The translations under genes were made by a program, and so were the position numbers. From Streptomyces ficellus (GTDB lineage Bacteria; Actinomycetota; Actinomycetes; Streptomycetales; Streptomycetaceae), in NCBI RefSeq assembly GCF_030406405.1, contig NZ_JAUEPL010000020.1:1-64000 (forward strand): a DNA stretch of 64,000 nt, read 5' to 3'. Under the pieces are notes generated by a model. It made no database searches, was not told the DNA's origin, and saw nothing but the letters and a program-made list of their open reading frames with translations. The stretch's first letter is position 1. Each line of letters begins with the position of its first letter. This document shows, piece after piece, positions 29,156 through 39,631 of this stretch.

Positions 29156-29974
29156 CCCCGGTCCCGGAGCCGCCAGCAGCGCGTCGAACAGCCCCTGGTC
29201 CAGCATGGTGTCCACGGCCACGTCCGCCGGTTCGCCGAACCCCGTGTCGTAGACCGCGGCGCTCACCACATAGCGGTCGCCCACACCGAAGGTCCCGAAG
29301 GTCCACGCGGAGCCGTTCGCGGGCGTGCCGTCGGGCCGCACCAGCCGGGCACCACTCTCGCGGAGCGCGAAGCCGAACTCGGTGAAGCGGAAGCGCAGTC
29401 CCTGCCCCAGCGCCTTGCTGTAGGCCTCCTTGAGGGTCCACAGCCGGACCATGGTGTCGTTGCGCGCCGCGTCGCCGCCCGCGTCGAGCCGCTCCTTCTC
29501 GTACGGGGTGCACGCCTGCGACTCGGAGCCGGTGTGCGCCAGCCGCCGGTCGGCGCGTTCCACGTCGACGCCGATGCGCCCCCTGCGGGTGATCCCGACG
29601 ACCATCATGTCCTCGGTGTGGCTGAGGCTGACGTCGATCTGGTCGCAGCCGCGCACATAGGGGCGGCCACCCGGCTGGTACGACAGGTCCACCAGGTGCG
29701 GGGCGGTCCTGAGGGTCGCCGCGGCCGCGTGCCGCAGCAGCAGCCGGGAGGCCACGAAGCGCTCGCGCATCCTGGGCTGCGTGAACTTCTCGTAGCGGTA
29801 CCAGTCCCGCCCGAGCAGCAGCCGCAGCCCGTTGCCGGCGTCCTCGCGCGGCAGCCAGGCGGGCATCGTCCCGTAGACCAGGACGCTGCCCGCGCCGGCG
29901 AGTTCGTCGCGCACCCGGTCCCAGGGGCCGTCGGGTCCGTGGGCGTGCAGGGGCCGCCCGATCCGTCCCGTCAC
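28991..29974 (-). CDS. Sfp-type 4'-phosphopantetheinyl transferase
   Basis: 327 residues. The magnesium-binding motif IGVDVE is at residues 134-139 and WTLKEAYSKALGQG at 179-192, the two signatures of Sfp-type transferases; PGGRPYV is the P1-like motif. It activates the ACP, the ACP-AT protein and perhaps others in the cluster. The GTG start lies 1 bp after the ACP-AT stop. The conserved fold ends near residue 250. The remaining 75 residues are Gly/Asp-rich, and the final 54 are encoded antisense to the response regulator gene, so the tail probably has no conserved role. Confidence 0.9.
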   Translation of the reverse strand: MTGRIGRPLHAHGPDGPWDRVRDELAGAGSVLVYGTMPAWLPREDAGNGLRLLLGRDWYRYEKFTQPRMRERFVASRLLLRHAAAATLRTAPHLVDLSYQPGGRPYVRGCDQIDVSLSHTEDMMVVGITRRGRIGVDVERADRRLAHTGSESQACTPYEKERLDAGGDAARNDTMVRLWTLKEAYSKALGQGLRFRFTEFGFALRESGARLVRPDGTPANGSAWTFGTFGVGDRYVVSAAVYDTGFGEPADVAVDTMLDQGLFDALLAAPGPGSGDPAGLFGDPDGVDPVAGAQLADDGREVVADRSLGQVEASGDLGRVRTAGGEP

Positions 29975-29975
29975 C

Positions 29976-31211
29976 TCACGCCCCGGCCAGTGCGGCGGCC
30001 AGCGGGCCGGCGTCCAGCACGGAGATCACCCCTGCCAGGTCCACGGCGTCGCTCTCCGGTCCCTGGCACACGGGCAGGCACACGGGGCCCCGGGCGCCGC
30101 CCATCCGGCGCAGGTAGGGGGTGAGCACGGCGCGCGGGCCGATCTCCACCACATGGGTCGGCGCCTGCTGCGCCAGCAGGCCGCGTGCGGCGTCGGCGAA
30201 CCTCACGGGTGCGGTCAGCTGCTCGGTCCAGTACGAGGCGTAGAGCGGCTCGGTGGTGAGCCTGCCGTACACCGTGGAGTAGAACGGCATCGAGGCGGCG
30301 CCGCCCGGAACCCTGCGGACCACGGCCTCGAACTTGGGGACCACGGGAGCCATCAGCGGGGAGTGGAAGGCGTGGGTGACCGTCAGGTGCCGGCAGCGGA
30401 TGCCCCGCTCCCCCAGCTTGGTCTCGATGCGTTCGAGGCCACCGCGGTCCCCCGACAGCACGGTCGACTTGGCGGCGTTGATGGCGCTGATGCCCACGCC
30501 CGGCTCGCCGGCGATCAGTTCGGTGGCTTCGTACGGGGTGATGCAGGCGGCCATCATGCCGCCGCCGGAAGGCAGGTACTGCATGAACGCCCCCCGCAGG
30601 GCCACCAGCTTGGCGGCGTCCGCGAGGGTCAGGGCGCCCGCGAGCGCGGCCGCCGCGAACTCACCGATGCCATGGCCCAGGACTGCCACGGGACGCACTC
30701 CGGCCTCCTCCAGCGTCCTGGCGAGCGCGTATTCGACCGCGAACAGGGCGGGCTGGGTGAAGGCCGTCTGATGGACGCGCGGGTCCTTGCCGAGGATCAT
30801 CTCCACGACCGACAGTCCCGTGTAGGGCTGGAGCACCGCTCCGGCTTCGTCCAGGAACCGCCGGTAGACGGTGGAGTTGCGGTAGAGCCCGGACGTCATG
30901 CCCGGGTGCTGGGAGCCCTGGCCGGTGAAGACGAAGGCCGCCCGGACCCGGTTGCCGCCCGCGCCCGCGCCCCGCTCCGCCATGTGGTGGGCGAGCTGCC
31001 GCACGGTGGGGTACGCCCAGATGTCGGCCGGCTCGACCAGCGGGCCGAACTCCTCCTCGATGTCCCCGTACAGACTCAGGCCGGCCACCGAGTCGAGGTA
31101 CTCGTGCACGGAGTCCGTCTCCCGCACGGGCCGGCCCAGATAGTGCGCGAGCCGCTCCAGCAGCCATTCGCGGTAAGCCGTTTCGACGTCGTCCTGCTGC
31201 TGTTCTCGCAT
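29976..31211 (-). CDS. ACP-AT didomain with a Ser-less acyltransferase
   Basis: 411 residues. An N-terminal carrier domain (about 8-80) has its attachment Ser as S41 in YLDSVAGLSLYGDIEEEFG. The rest is a malonyltransferase-like AT with FTGQGSQHPGM near 95 and VTHAFHSPLM in the specificity region. The nucleophile motif GHSxGE reads GHGIGE, with Gly181 encoded by GGC in place of Ser, one base from AGC. The AT half is therefore predicted not to form an acyl-enzyme and may act as a docking scaffold for the carrier. AAGGAG precedes the ATG. Its operon neighbours, the ligase and dehydrogenase, suggest that the carrier holds an acyl starter. Confidence 0.85.
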   Translation of the reverse strand: MREQQQDDVETAYREWLLERLAHYLGRPVRETDSVHEYLDSVAGLSLYGDIEEEFGPLVEPADIWAYPTVRQLAHHMAERGAGAGGNRVRAAFVFTGQGSQHPGMTSGLYRNSTVYRRFLDEAGAVLQPYTGLSVVEMILGKDPRVHQTAFTQPALFAVEYALARTLEEAGVRPVAVLGHGIGEFAAAALAGALTLADAAKLVALRGAFMQYLPSGGGMMAACITPYEATELIAGEPGVGISAINAAKSTVLSGDRGGLERIETKLGERGIRCRHLTVTHAFHSPLMAPVVPKFEAVVRRVPGGAASMPFYSTVYGRLTTEPLYASYWTEQLTAPVRFADAARGLLAQQAPTHVVEIGPRAVLTPYLRRMGGARGPVCLPVCQGPESDAVDLAGVISVLDAGPLAAALAGA

Positions 31212-31279
31212 GGTGTGCTCCTTCTCGGACTCTGGGGGGAGCCGCCCGCACCGGCCGGGGAGGGCGGCCCGTGCGGCGG

Positions 31280-33010
31280 TCAGGCAAGCGGGGAGTCGTA
31301 CAGGTCGTAGCTGCGACGGCCGTGCAGCCGCGACAGGGCTTCGGCCAGCACCCGCCGCTCGGCGGCGACGGGGCGGTCCGGCAGCGGCAGGCCGAGTCTG
31401 CGGCACAGCCGGTACAGAGCGGCCGTGGGCCAGGCCGCGTCGGCGAGGAACGCGCCCTGGGCGCCCGGCTCCGCCCCCTGCCCCCGCCACACACCGAGAC
31501 AGGCCGCGGCGGCCAGGACCATGGTGTACCGGTCGGCGAGCCCGAAGCTGTGCGGGCTGGCCAGGGCGGCGCGGTCGCCCTGGGGTACGTCCGCGAAGGC
31601 CTTGCGCAGATCGTCCAGTTCACTGGTCAGCGAGCGGACCAAGAAGCGCAGGACGTCTCCCGGCTCACCCGCCCCGGCCGGCGCGCCGGCCCGCTCCAGG
31701 AGGTCGGTGGAGGCCACCAGGGTGGCGGCCAGCGGGTCACCGTCGCCGAGGAGCGCCGGCCGCGTCAGGTCCAGCGGCGGCAGGTCGCCGTCGAGCCGGA
31801 ACAGCGCGGCGGGGGCTTCCGGGTCCGCGAACCAGGCGTGCCGGGCGAAGTACGGCAGCTGGGGCAGGAGGCTGACCTGGCGGCCCGCGCTGCCCGCGTG
31901 CCCGAGCGAGGTGACCGGCAGGTCGCGCAGCTGCTTCTGGAACATCCCGTACATGCCGTCCTCGGCGAACGTCGCCTCGCCGAGGACGGCCGACATCTCG
32001 TCCATGCTCTCCGCGACGAGCTTGGGCGCCAGGTAGGCCGCGGCGGCGGCGTAGGCGCTCATCTGCCGGGGCAGCAGGTGCAGGGCCCGGGTGGAGACCA
32101 GGGCGAGGCAGTCGATGAGCAGCAGGTCGAGGAAGGCGCCCGTGAGGACGTCGCGCACGTGCTGGACGTCGAGCGAGGAGCGGCCGTCGTCGCGGCGGCG
32201 GGCGGCGAAGCGGGCCACGGTGCGCAGGGCGGTGTCCGCACCGGCGAGGACGATCGACGGGATGAGGCCGCGGATGACCAGTGAGGAGCGCAGCGAGAGC
32301 TCGTAGCCGTCACCGAGCTCGCCGATCACGGCGCTGTGCGGGACCGGGCAGCGGGTGATGCGCAGGCCGCCGAACTCGGCGCTGCGCATCCCGGTGGTGG
32401 TCCGCCGTGCCAGGTTCTCGATCCGGTCCGCGGGCAGATCGTTTCTGTCCAGCAGCAGTACCGAGCGGCTCCGGCCGCCGCTGACCCCCTGGGACCTGGC
32501 GAAGATGACCAGGCCGCCCGCCCGGGAGGCGTTGGCGATGGCGGACTTGCTGCCGTCCAGTACCAGCCCGCCGTCGCCCGGCCGGATGGTGAACTCGTCG
32601 CTGACGAAGTCGTTGCCGTGGGCGACCTCGTGCCGTGCCACGGCCATCCGGCGGCCCTCCAGCAGGATGCGCGCGGCGAGCCGCTGCTGCTCGGCGTCGC
32701 CCGCCGTCCACACCGGGGTGGCGGCGAAGAAGCAGTTGAGCCCGTACCCGAAGCCGAGGGAGGCGTCCCGGCGGAAGACGGGCCGCAGCAGCCGGCCGAG
32801 CAGGTCCATCCGCTCCAGCCTGCCGCCGAGGGAAGCGGGCACGAACTCGGCGTTGAGGTGGTACGCGTCGAGGACCCGCTCGGCCGCGGGCAGCACCTCG
32901 CCGGCGGCGTCGGCGGCGAGCAGCGCGGCGCCGCCGAGCGGGTTGGCGGGGTCGTCGAGCGGCCCGAACGCCCGCTCCAGGGCGTCGATACGGCGCTGTG
33001 CCGGGCTCAC
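31280..33010 (-). CDS. Acyl-CoA dehydrogenase-like flavoprotein, large form
   Basis: 576 residues from the GTG at 33010, which overlaps the ligase stop (GTGA). The N-terminal two thirds have the acyl-CoA dehydrogenase fold (segments VARHEVAHGNDFVSDEFTI, DGSKSAIANAS, TTTGMRSAEFGGLRI and LGDGYELSLRSSLVIRGLIP). The C-terminal 200 residues are extended compared with the usual 380-400-residue enzymes. Such longer forms occur with fatty-acyl-AMP ligases and act on carrier-bound acyl chains. Its place between the ligase and the ACP-AT gene suggests that it desaturates an acyl-ACP starter. Confidence 0.8.
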   Translation of the reverse strand: MSPAQRRIDALERAFGPLDDPANPLGGAALLAADAAGEVLPAAERVLDAYHLNAEFVPASLGGRLERMDLLGRLLRPVFRRDASLGFGYGLNCFFAATPVWTAGDAEQQRLAARILLEGRRMAVARHEVAHGNDFVSDEFTIRPGDGGLVLDGSKSAIANASRAGGLVIFARSQGVSGGRSRSVLLLDRNDLPADRIENLARRTTTGMRSAEFGGLRITRCPVPHSAVIGELGDGYELSLRSSLVIRGLIPSIVLAGADTALRTVARFAARRRDDGRSSLDVQHVRDVLTGAFLDLLLIDCLALVSTRALHLLPRQMSAYAAAAAYLAPKLVAESMDEMSAVLGEATFAEDGMYGMFQKQLRDLPVTSLGHAGSAGRQVSLLPQLPYFARHAWFADPEAPAALFRLDGDLPPLDLTRPALLGDGDPLAATLVASTDLLERAGAPAGAGEPGDVLRFLVRSLTSELDDLRKAFADVPQGDRAALASPHSFGLADRYTMVLAAAACLGVWRGQGAEPGAQGAFLADAAWPTAALYRLCRRLGLPLPDRPVAAERRVLAEALSRLHGRRSYDLYDSPLA

Positions 33011-34698
33011 GGCCGCCTCCCCGCCGCCAGGAGCCGCTGGACCTCGGGGTCGACGCGCTGGTGCAGCGCGGGGACCTCGCCGCGCAGGAACAGCCGTCGC
33101 ATGGCGGCCCGTTCGACTTTTCCGCTGGTGGTTCTGCGTACGGTTCCGGGGCGTACGAGCAGCACGGCGCCGGTCGCCACCTCGTACTCCTCGGTCAGCT
33201 GCTGCTGGACGGCGGCGGCGAGTGCGGCCAGGTCGGTGTCGTAGCGGCTGCCCGTGCGCAGTTCCTGGACGATGACGACGCGTTCGCGGTCGCCGCGGAC
33301 GGCGAACGCGCTGGCCGCGCCGAACAGCGCGCTCACCCGCTGGACGGTGCGTTCGATGTCCTGGGGGTACAGGTTCCGTCCCGCCACGACGATCATGTCC
33401 TTGATCCGCCCGTTGACGTGCAGCAGGCCGCCCTCCAGGGTGCCGAGGTCGCCGGTGCGCAGGTAGCCGCCGTCTCCGTCCTTGATCCGGCCGTCGAAGG
33501 TTGCGGCGGTTTCCGCCGGGCGCGCCCAGTACCCCGGGCCGATGCCGTCGCCGCGTACCCATATCTCGCCCGTTCGGCCGTCGGGCAGTTCCTCACAGGT
33601 GTCGGGGTCGACCACGCGCACCTCGCAGGAGGCGGGGGGACCGCAGTGCGCCGGGGCCTGACCGGTGGCCGGTGCGCTCGCGGCACCCGACACGAGGAGG
33701 GTCGCCTCCGCCAGTCCGTAACAGGGGATCAGTGCCTCCGGGCGCAGGCCGGCCGGGGCGAAGCGCTCGGCGAAGGCGCGCAGTGTCTGGGGGTCGACCG
33801 GTTCGCCGCCGCTGACGGCGATCCGCCAGCGGGACAGGTCCAGGCCGGCGATCTGGGCGTCGTTGATCCTGCGTACGCACAGGTCGTACGCGAAGTCGGG
33901 GGCGCCGCTGGCGGTCAGTCCGTAGCGGGAGATGGTCTCCAGCCAGTGCGCGGGCCGCTTGACGAACGCGGCCGGGGAGAGCAGGACGGCGGTGCCGCCC
34001 AGCCACAGCGCGTGCAGCAACTGGCCGACCAGGCCCATGTCGTGGTGGAGGGGCAGCCAGCCGCCCAGCCGTGCGCCCGGCCGGGTGCCCAGCGCGCGGC
34101 TGATGGCCTGCTGGTTGGCGAGCAGGCTGCGGTGGGTGACGACGACGCCGCGCGGGTCGCGGGTGGAGCCGGAGGTGTACTGCAGGAAGGCGACCGCGTC
34201 CGGCTCGGCGCCGGCCGGCGGGAGCTGTTGGCCGGGGGCCGCGTCGAGGGCGGGCGGCGCGGCGTCGGCGAGGACGCAGGTGACGTGCCCGTAGCCGGTG
34301 CGGGCCAGCAGCTGGGAGACGTCGGCGGCCTCGTCGGACGCGGTGAGCACACAGGAGACCGCAGCGTCCTTGACGATTCCGGCGATGCGTTCGTCGTGGT
34401 GCGGGCGGCCCCCCGGCGGGGCCACCGGGACGGCGACGGCTCCGGCGTACAGGCAGGCGAGGAAGCCGGTGGCGAACAGCGCCGGGGAGCTCTGCACGAT
34501 CAGCACCCGCTCCCCCGGGGCGACGTGCCGGCGCAGCCGGCCGCCCAGTGTCCGGGCCGCCTGGTCGAGCTCCGCGTAGGAGATCGTCTCCGGCCACAGG
34601 CGTCCCGACCGCTCGGTCAGGAGGATCAGGGCCTCCCGGTCGGGCGACTGTTCGGCCTGGGCCTGGATGAGTTCGGTGAAGGTCCGGTGACCGGTCAA
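33007..34698 (-). CDS. Fatty-acyl-AMP ligase (FAAL)
   Basis: About 563 residues from a TTG start at 34698, chosen because GGGGGAGGG lies just upstream; an ATG at 34785 would add 29 low-complexity residues. Motifs: FLQYTSGSTRDPRGVV (P-loop), GWLPLHHDMGLVGQ, typical of FAAL and long-chain ligases, IPCYGLAEATL, and YLRTGDLG near the hinge. FAALs activate free acids as adenylates and pass them to carrier proteins without CoA. The natural recipient here would be the ACP-AT protein encoded two genes on. The acid is unknown. Confidence 0.87.
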   Translation of the reverse strand: MTGHRTFTELIQAQAEQSPDREALILLTERSGRLWPETISYAELDQAARTLGGRLRRHVAPGERVLIVQSSPALFATGFLACLYAGAVAVPVAPPGGRPHHDERIAGIVKDAAVSCVLTASDEAADVSQLLARTGYGHVTCVLADAAPPALDAAPGQQLPPAGAEPDAVAFLQYTSGSTRDPRGVVVTHRSLLANQQAISRALGTRPGARLGGWLPLHHDMGLVGQLLHALWLGGTAVLLSPAAFVKRPAHWLETISRYGLTASGAPDFAYDLCVRRINDAQIAGLDLSRWRIAVSGGEPVDPQTLRAFAERFAPAGLRPEALIPCYGLAEATLLVSGAASAPATGQAPAHCGPPASCEVRVVDPDTCEELPDGRTGEIWVRGDGIGPGYWARPAETAATFDGRIKDGDGGYLRTGDLGTLEGGLLHVNGRIKDMIVVAGRNLYPQDIERTVQRVSALFGAASAFAVRGDRERVVIVQELRTGSRYDTDLAALAAAVQQQLTEEYEVATGAVLLVRPGTVRRTTSGKVERAAMRRLFLRGEVPALHQRVDPEVQRLLAAGRRP

Positions 34699-34841
34699 CG
34701 CCCTCCCCCTTGCTTGTCGTGCGGCCGTCCCTCCCGGTCCGGCCGCGGCTGTCCCTGCTGACGGGCGGCTGGCGGCGGTCTTCATGGCGGGCCGCCGCCG
34801 CGCCCCGAACGTGTGGTGGCCGATGGTCTGGTGGCCGGCGG

Positions 34842-35033
34842 TCACGAACCGGGCCGGGCCATCGGGTGCCGGTAGTCGCCGCCCTTGACGGTCCATCCGG
34901 CGTACGCGGCCTTCGCCGCCTGGTCCGGCTCCTCCGCGCGGCGCGCCAGAGCCAGCAGCACGACGGTCACGGCGGCCAGTTCGTCCTCGTCCGGCTGCCC
35001 GCGGAGCACAGTGATGCGCGTCGGTTTCACCAT
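34842..35033 (-). CDS. accE: Acyl-CoA carboxylase epsilon subunit
   Basis: A 63-residue protein, MVKPTRITVLRGQPDEDELA at the N-terminus and a C-terminal YAGWTVKGGDYRHPMARPG-like segment. The pattern (VLRGxPDxxELAAV, then a basic linker and the W...R-P end) is that of the small epsilon subunits that stabilise actinobacterial acyl-CoA carboxylases. It should pair with the beta subunit at 21810, about 11 kb away. It is the first gene after the hairpin at 35086-35115 and probably starts the ligase transcript. Confidence 0.85.
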   Translation of the reverse strand: MVKPTRITVLRGQPDEDELAAVTVVLLALARRAEEPDQAAKAAYAGWTVKGGDYRHPMARPGS

Positions 35034-35085
35034 GGGGACAGCCTGCGCCCGGCCGCTCGAAGCAGGCTTGTGTCCCGAACGCGCG

Positions 35086-35115
35086 GGAGCCGAGGGCCTG
35101 GTGGCCCTCGGCTCC
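35086..35115 (-). terminator. Hairpin after the ABM oxygenase gene
   Basis: A 13-bp perfect stem, GGAGCCGAGGGCC paired with GGCCCTCGGCTCC, with a 4-nt loop. It separates the citramalate synthase to oxygenase genes from the epsilon subunit to PPTase genes, so these are probably two transcription units. Confidence 0.75.
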
Positions 35116-35133
35116 TCTTCCGGTCGGGTGCGC

Positions 35134-35763
35134 TCAGCCGATCACACGCTCGTACGCCAGGTGGCGGGTGCGGTCCACGGAGATGTCCGCGCGCCGGCCG
35201 ATGGCGTGCCGCAGGGCGAGGTACTCCTCGCTGGCCAGGGCTCTCTCGCAGTCGGAGGTGTCACGCCACCACTGGAGTCCGGTGTATCTGCCGGGGACCA
35301 GGGTGGAGCGCAGCAGGTCGCTGCCGCCGAAGCCGCCGAGCGTGCCGAAGTGCTCGTTCATCTCGGCGTAGCCCCGTTCGAAGGCGTACGGGTCCTCGCG
35401 CACGGTGACCCGGGTGAGCACGACGTTCTCCGCTCCGACGATCGCGTTCTCCTTGAGCACCCTGGCCACGCTCACCGCCTGGTCGGCCTCGGCCTCCACC
35501 AGCGGCCCCAGCTCCTTGACGTGGAGCTGGAACGTCTCGTCGTGGACGGTGTCCAGGAAGCCCCGAAGGGTGCGCCAGTGCCCTATGTGCGCGTAGACGT
35601 GCGGCCGTTCGACGAGTCTGACGGTCACCAGGAAGTCGAAGTCCTCGCGGTGCCGCAGGAACTGGGAGTGCTCCCGGAACAGTCTCTCGAACCTGGGGAC
35701 GTCGCCCCTGACCTCTAAGCGGTTGATCACCGCGATCGGCTTGTGCAGACTACGATCCGGCAC
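35134..35763 (-). CDS. Tandem antibiotic biosynthesis monooxygenase-like protein, TTA codon
   Basis: 209 residues that look like two ferredoxin-like ABM domains in tandem (about 5-100 and 110-205), with repeated patterns such as FERLFREHSQFLRHREDF and FERGYAEMNEHFGTLGGF. Relatives act as cofactor-free oxygenases or cyclases in aromatic polyketide pathways. The GTG at 35763 overlaps the aromatase gene by 14 bp and has GGAGG 6 bp upstream. Leu16 is encoded by TTA (35716-35718), the rare codon read by the bldA tRNA, so translation should be delayed until differentiation. Oxygenase versus cyclase activity cannot be settled from sequence. Confidence 0.8.
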   Translation of the reverse strand: MPDRSLHKPIAVINRLEVRGDVPRFERLFREHSQFLRHREDFDFLVTVRLVERPHVYAHIGHWRTLRGFLDTVHDETFQLHVKELGPLVEAEADQAVSVARVLKENAIVGAENVVLTRVTVREDPYAFERGYAEMNEHFGTLGGFGGSDLLRSTLVPGRYTGLQWWRDTSDCERALASEEYLALRHAIGRRADISVDRTRHLAYERVIG

Positions 35764-36736
35764 GCGCTTCCTCCGCGAACTGCTTGGCGTGGCGCAAGGT
35801 GGTGGAGCTGTTGGTGCCGAGCGCCTTGCGGACCAGTGCGCGGGCCTCGGCGAGGGTCGCCTCGGGGCCGAGCGCGGCCCGGACCCCTTCGGGGTCCAGC
35901 GTCACGGTGTGCCACGAGGTGGCTCTGACTGTACCGTCCCCCAGCGACTCGATCACCCATCGTCCGGTGTGCCCGCTCATGGCGACGGGCACCCGCAGCT
36001 GCTTGTACACGATCATGTTGCGGTCCTCGAAGCACACCCGTACCGAGGTGGTGTTGTGCGTCGAGCCGTCCGGACCGCGGGTGTCCATGTCCATGTGCTG
36101 GACCCCCGGCTCCTCCTCGGTCAGGTCGAGCCTGGCCACGTGGGGCAGCCGCTGTGGCCAGAGGTCGGCGCGGTCGAGGAAGGCGTACACATCGCCCGCG
36201 GCGCCGGTGACGAGTTCGGAGTCGCTGAAGGTGAAGTGGAGTTCGTCGTGTGCGTCACCCAGCTCCGCCGCGTTCTTCAGGGCGGCGAGCTCGGCACGGC
36301 TGTTGTGGTCGACGGCCCGCTCGATCAGTTCCTCGGCGGCGGGGTCGTCGTCGACGGCCCGGTAGTCGTGCAGGAGCACCACGCGGGTCCTGCCGTCCTC
36401 CAGCGCCTCGATGCGCCACTCGCCGCCCATCGAGGCGACGGGCGCAGCGGAGACCACCTGGCGGAAGGTGATGGTGCGTGACTCCGGGTCGAGGGTGCGC
36501 CGGGAGGTCCAGGTTCTGACCTTCTCGTTGGCGATGGCCCAGATGCGCAGGCACTGTTCACCGCCTGCCTCGGGCGCCTCTTCGAGCACCTCGACATGGA
36601 CCGTCGGTCCGAACACCTGGGGCCACGCGGAGACGTCCGCCAGGAGGTCGTAGACGGTGGCGGGCGGTGCCGCCACGGTGATGGAGTGCTGCGTGACATG
36701 GGGAGCAGAGGTCTCGGACGTAGCGGTCGGCGCCAC
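35750..36736 (-). CDS. Didomain polyketide aromatase/cyclase (SRPBCC)
   Basis: 328 residues with two START/SRPBCC domains (about 12-150 and 165-310). The first carries PATVYDLLADVSAWPQVFGP, the second AGDVYAFLDRADLWPQRLPH, and both have the W-P signature of polyketide aromatases. This is the size of ActVII-type didomain enzymes, which cyclise and aromatise the first ring of C9-reduced chains, consistent with the ActIII-like ketoreductase at 59426. The start is GTG at 36736 with GGAAGG upstream. It overlaps the next gene by 14 bp. Confidence 0.93.
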   Translation of the reverse strand: MAPTATSETSAPHVTQHSITVAAPPATVYDLLADVSAWPQVFGPTVHVEVLEEAPEAGGEQCLRIWAIANEKVRTWTSRRTLDPESRTITFRQVVSAAPVASMGGEWRIEALEDGRTRVVLLHDYRAVDDDPAAEELIERAVDHNSRAELAALKNAAELGDAHDELHFTFSDSELVTGAAGDVYAFLDRADLWPQRLPHVARLDLTEEEPGVQHMDMDTRGPDGSTHNTTSVRVCFEDRNMIVYKQLRVPVAMSGHTGRWVIESLGDGTVRATSWHTVTLDPEGVRAALGPEATLAEARALVRKALGTNSSTTLRHAKQFAEEARAGS

Positions 36737-36822
36737 GGCAACCTTCCCTTCGACAGCCGCAGGAACGGCGGATCAGCAGATTGACATGAGGGTGCTCAAG
36801 CGGGGGTGGAGCGTGGGTGGAG

Positions 36823-37869
36823 TCAGGACACGGACCGGTCGGTGACCCAGTCGGGGCGGTGCAGGATCTCCAGTACGGCGCAGCCCCAGCTGTAGCCGGC
36901 GCCGACGCTGACCAGCACGCAGCGGTCGCCCGGACCGGCCTTGCCCGACACCAGCAGGTGGTCGAGGCCGGCGAACTGGTCGCCGGCGCCGAGGTGCCCG
37001 ACGGTGCGGCTGAAGTCCCATGTGGTCCGCTGCGGGTCGATACCGAAGGGCTGGTAGTAGATGGACTGCAGCCGCCGGCGCCCGAAGTGGGGCAGGACCA
37101 CCCACTCGGCGTCGGCCAGTTCCATGCCGGCGTCGGCGAGTGCCTGTTTCAGCACGGTCTGCTGCCCGTTGTGGGCGCGGGTGATGGCGTACGACATGCC
37201 GACCCGGCCGATGAAGGCACGCTTGGCCTCCTCGAAGTCGACCGGGACGCGGTGGCTGAACGGTGCGGGGCCGAACGGTTCGTCGCCCCGGTGCAGGGGT
37301 TCGAGTTCGGGGTCGGCGAACATGGCCAGCGACACCAGGCGGGCGAAGCCGCCGCGCCGGGAGAGCACCAGCGCGCTGGCCCCGTCGGCGTACGGGGTGC
37401 CCGGATCGGTGCGCCACCGGTCGATGCCGGGTTCGCAGAACCGGTCGGCGGTGGTCAGCAGGGCGTCGCCGCGGCCGTGTCCTGCCGACAGGTAGGCGGT
37501 GGCGAGGTCCAGGGCGGCGAGACCGCCGTTGGACATCTGCCGGATCTCGATGGCCTGGCATCCGTTGCCCAGCGCCTCGCGCTGGATGTAGGAGGCGACC
37601 GGCCACAGGTCCTGGCCCTGGTGGTAGGTGTCGGCGTGCAGCAGCAGGTCGACGTCGCCGCCGTCCGCGTCCGCCCTGCGCAGGGCGGTGCGGGCGGCCG
37701 CCGCGGCCATCTCGGCGGCCGACTCGTCGGGCGAGTACGACACGGACACCAGGCCGGTCGCCGCGGCCACCCGGGGCGGGCAGGCCCCGGAGGCGACGGC
37801 GTCGGCGACGGCCGTGAGGGAGGGAAGCCGTACGGAGGTCCCCCGTATATAGATGTCTTCCACGCGCAC
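36823..37869 (-). CDS. KSIII-like acyltransferase lacking the active-site Cys
   Basis: A 348-residue thiolase-fold protein of the FabH/DpsC/CerJ group. The active-site position reads RQMSNGGLAALDLA, so Ser113 replaces Cys. The His of the triad is kept (VLPHFGRRRLQ, H261), but the GNTSA-type Asn site reads GHLGAGDQF (H292, D297). DpsC, which selects propionyl-CoA in daunorubicin biosynthesis, also uses Ser; CerJ-type relatives transfer acyl groups rather than condense. It probably selects or moves the polyketide starter. The start is GTG at 37869 (or 37863). Confidence 0.87.
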   Translation of the reverse strand: MRVEDIYIRGTSVRLPSLTAVADAVASGACPPRVAAATGLVSVSYSPDESAAEMAAAAARTALRRADADGGDVDLLLHADTYHQGQDLWPVASYIQREALGNGCQAIEIRQMSNGGLAALDLATAYLSAGHGRGDALLTTADRFCEPGIDRWRTDPGTPYADGASALVLSRRGGFARLVSLAMFADPELEPLHRGDEPFGPAPFSHRVPVDFEEAKRAFIGRVGMSYAITRAHNGQQTVLKQALADAGMELADAEWVVLPHFGRRRLQSIYYQPFGIDPQRTTWDFSRTVGHLGAGDQFAGLDHLLVSGKAGPGDRCVLVSVGAGYSWGCAVLEILHRPDWVTDRSVS

Positions 37870-37893
37870 AGTGGCTCCCGGGAAATCGAGGGC

Positions 37894-39516
<1,623 letters not shown>

Positions 39517-39631
39517 CGGCCCCTCCCTTGTCCGGTGTGTGTTCCGGCGGTGTCGGCTCGCCGGTTGGTGCACCCCACGGTCGGGCGGCCGGCCGGAGAA
39601 CGGCTCGAACGGCGGTCGACCGTGGGGCGGG

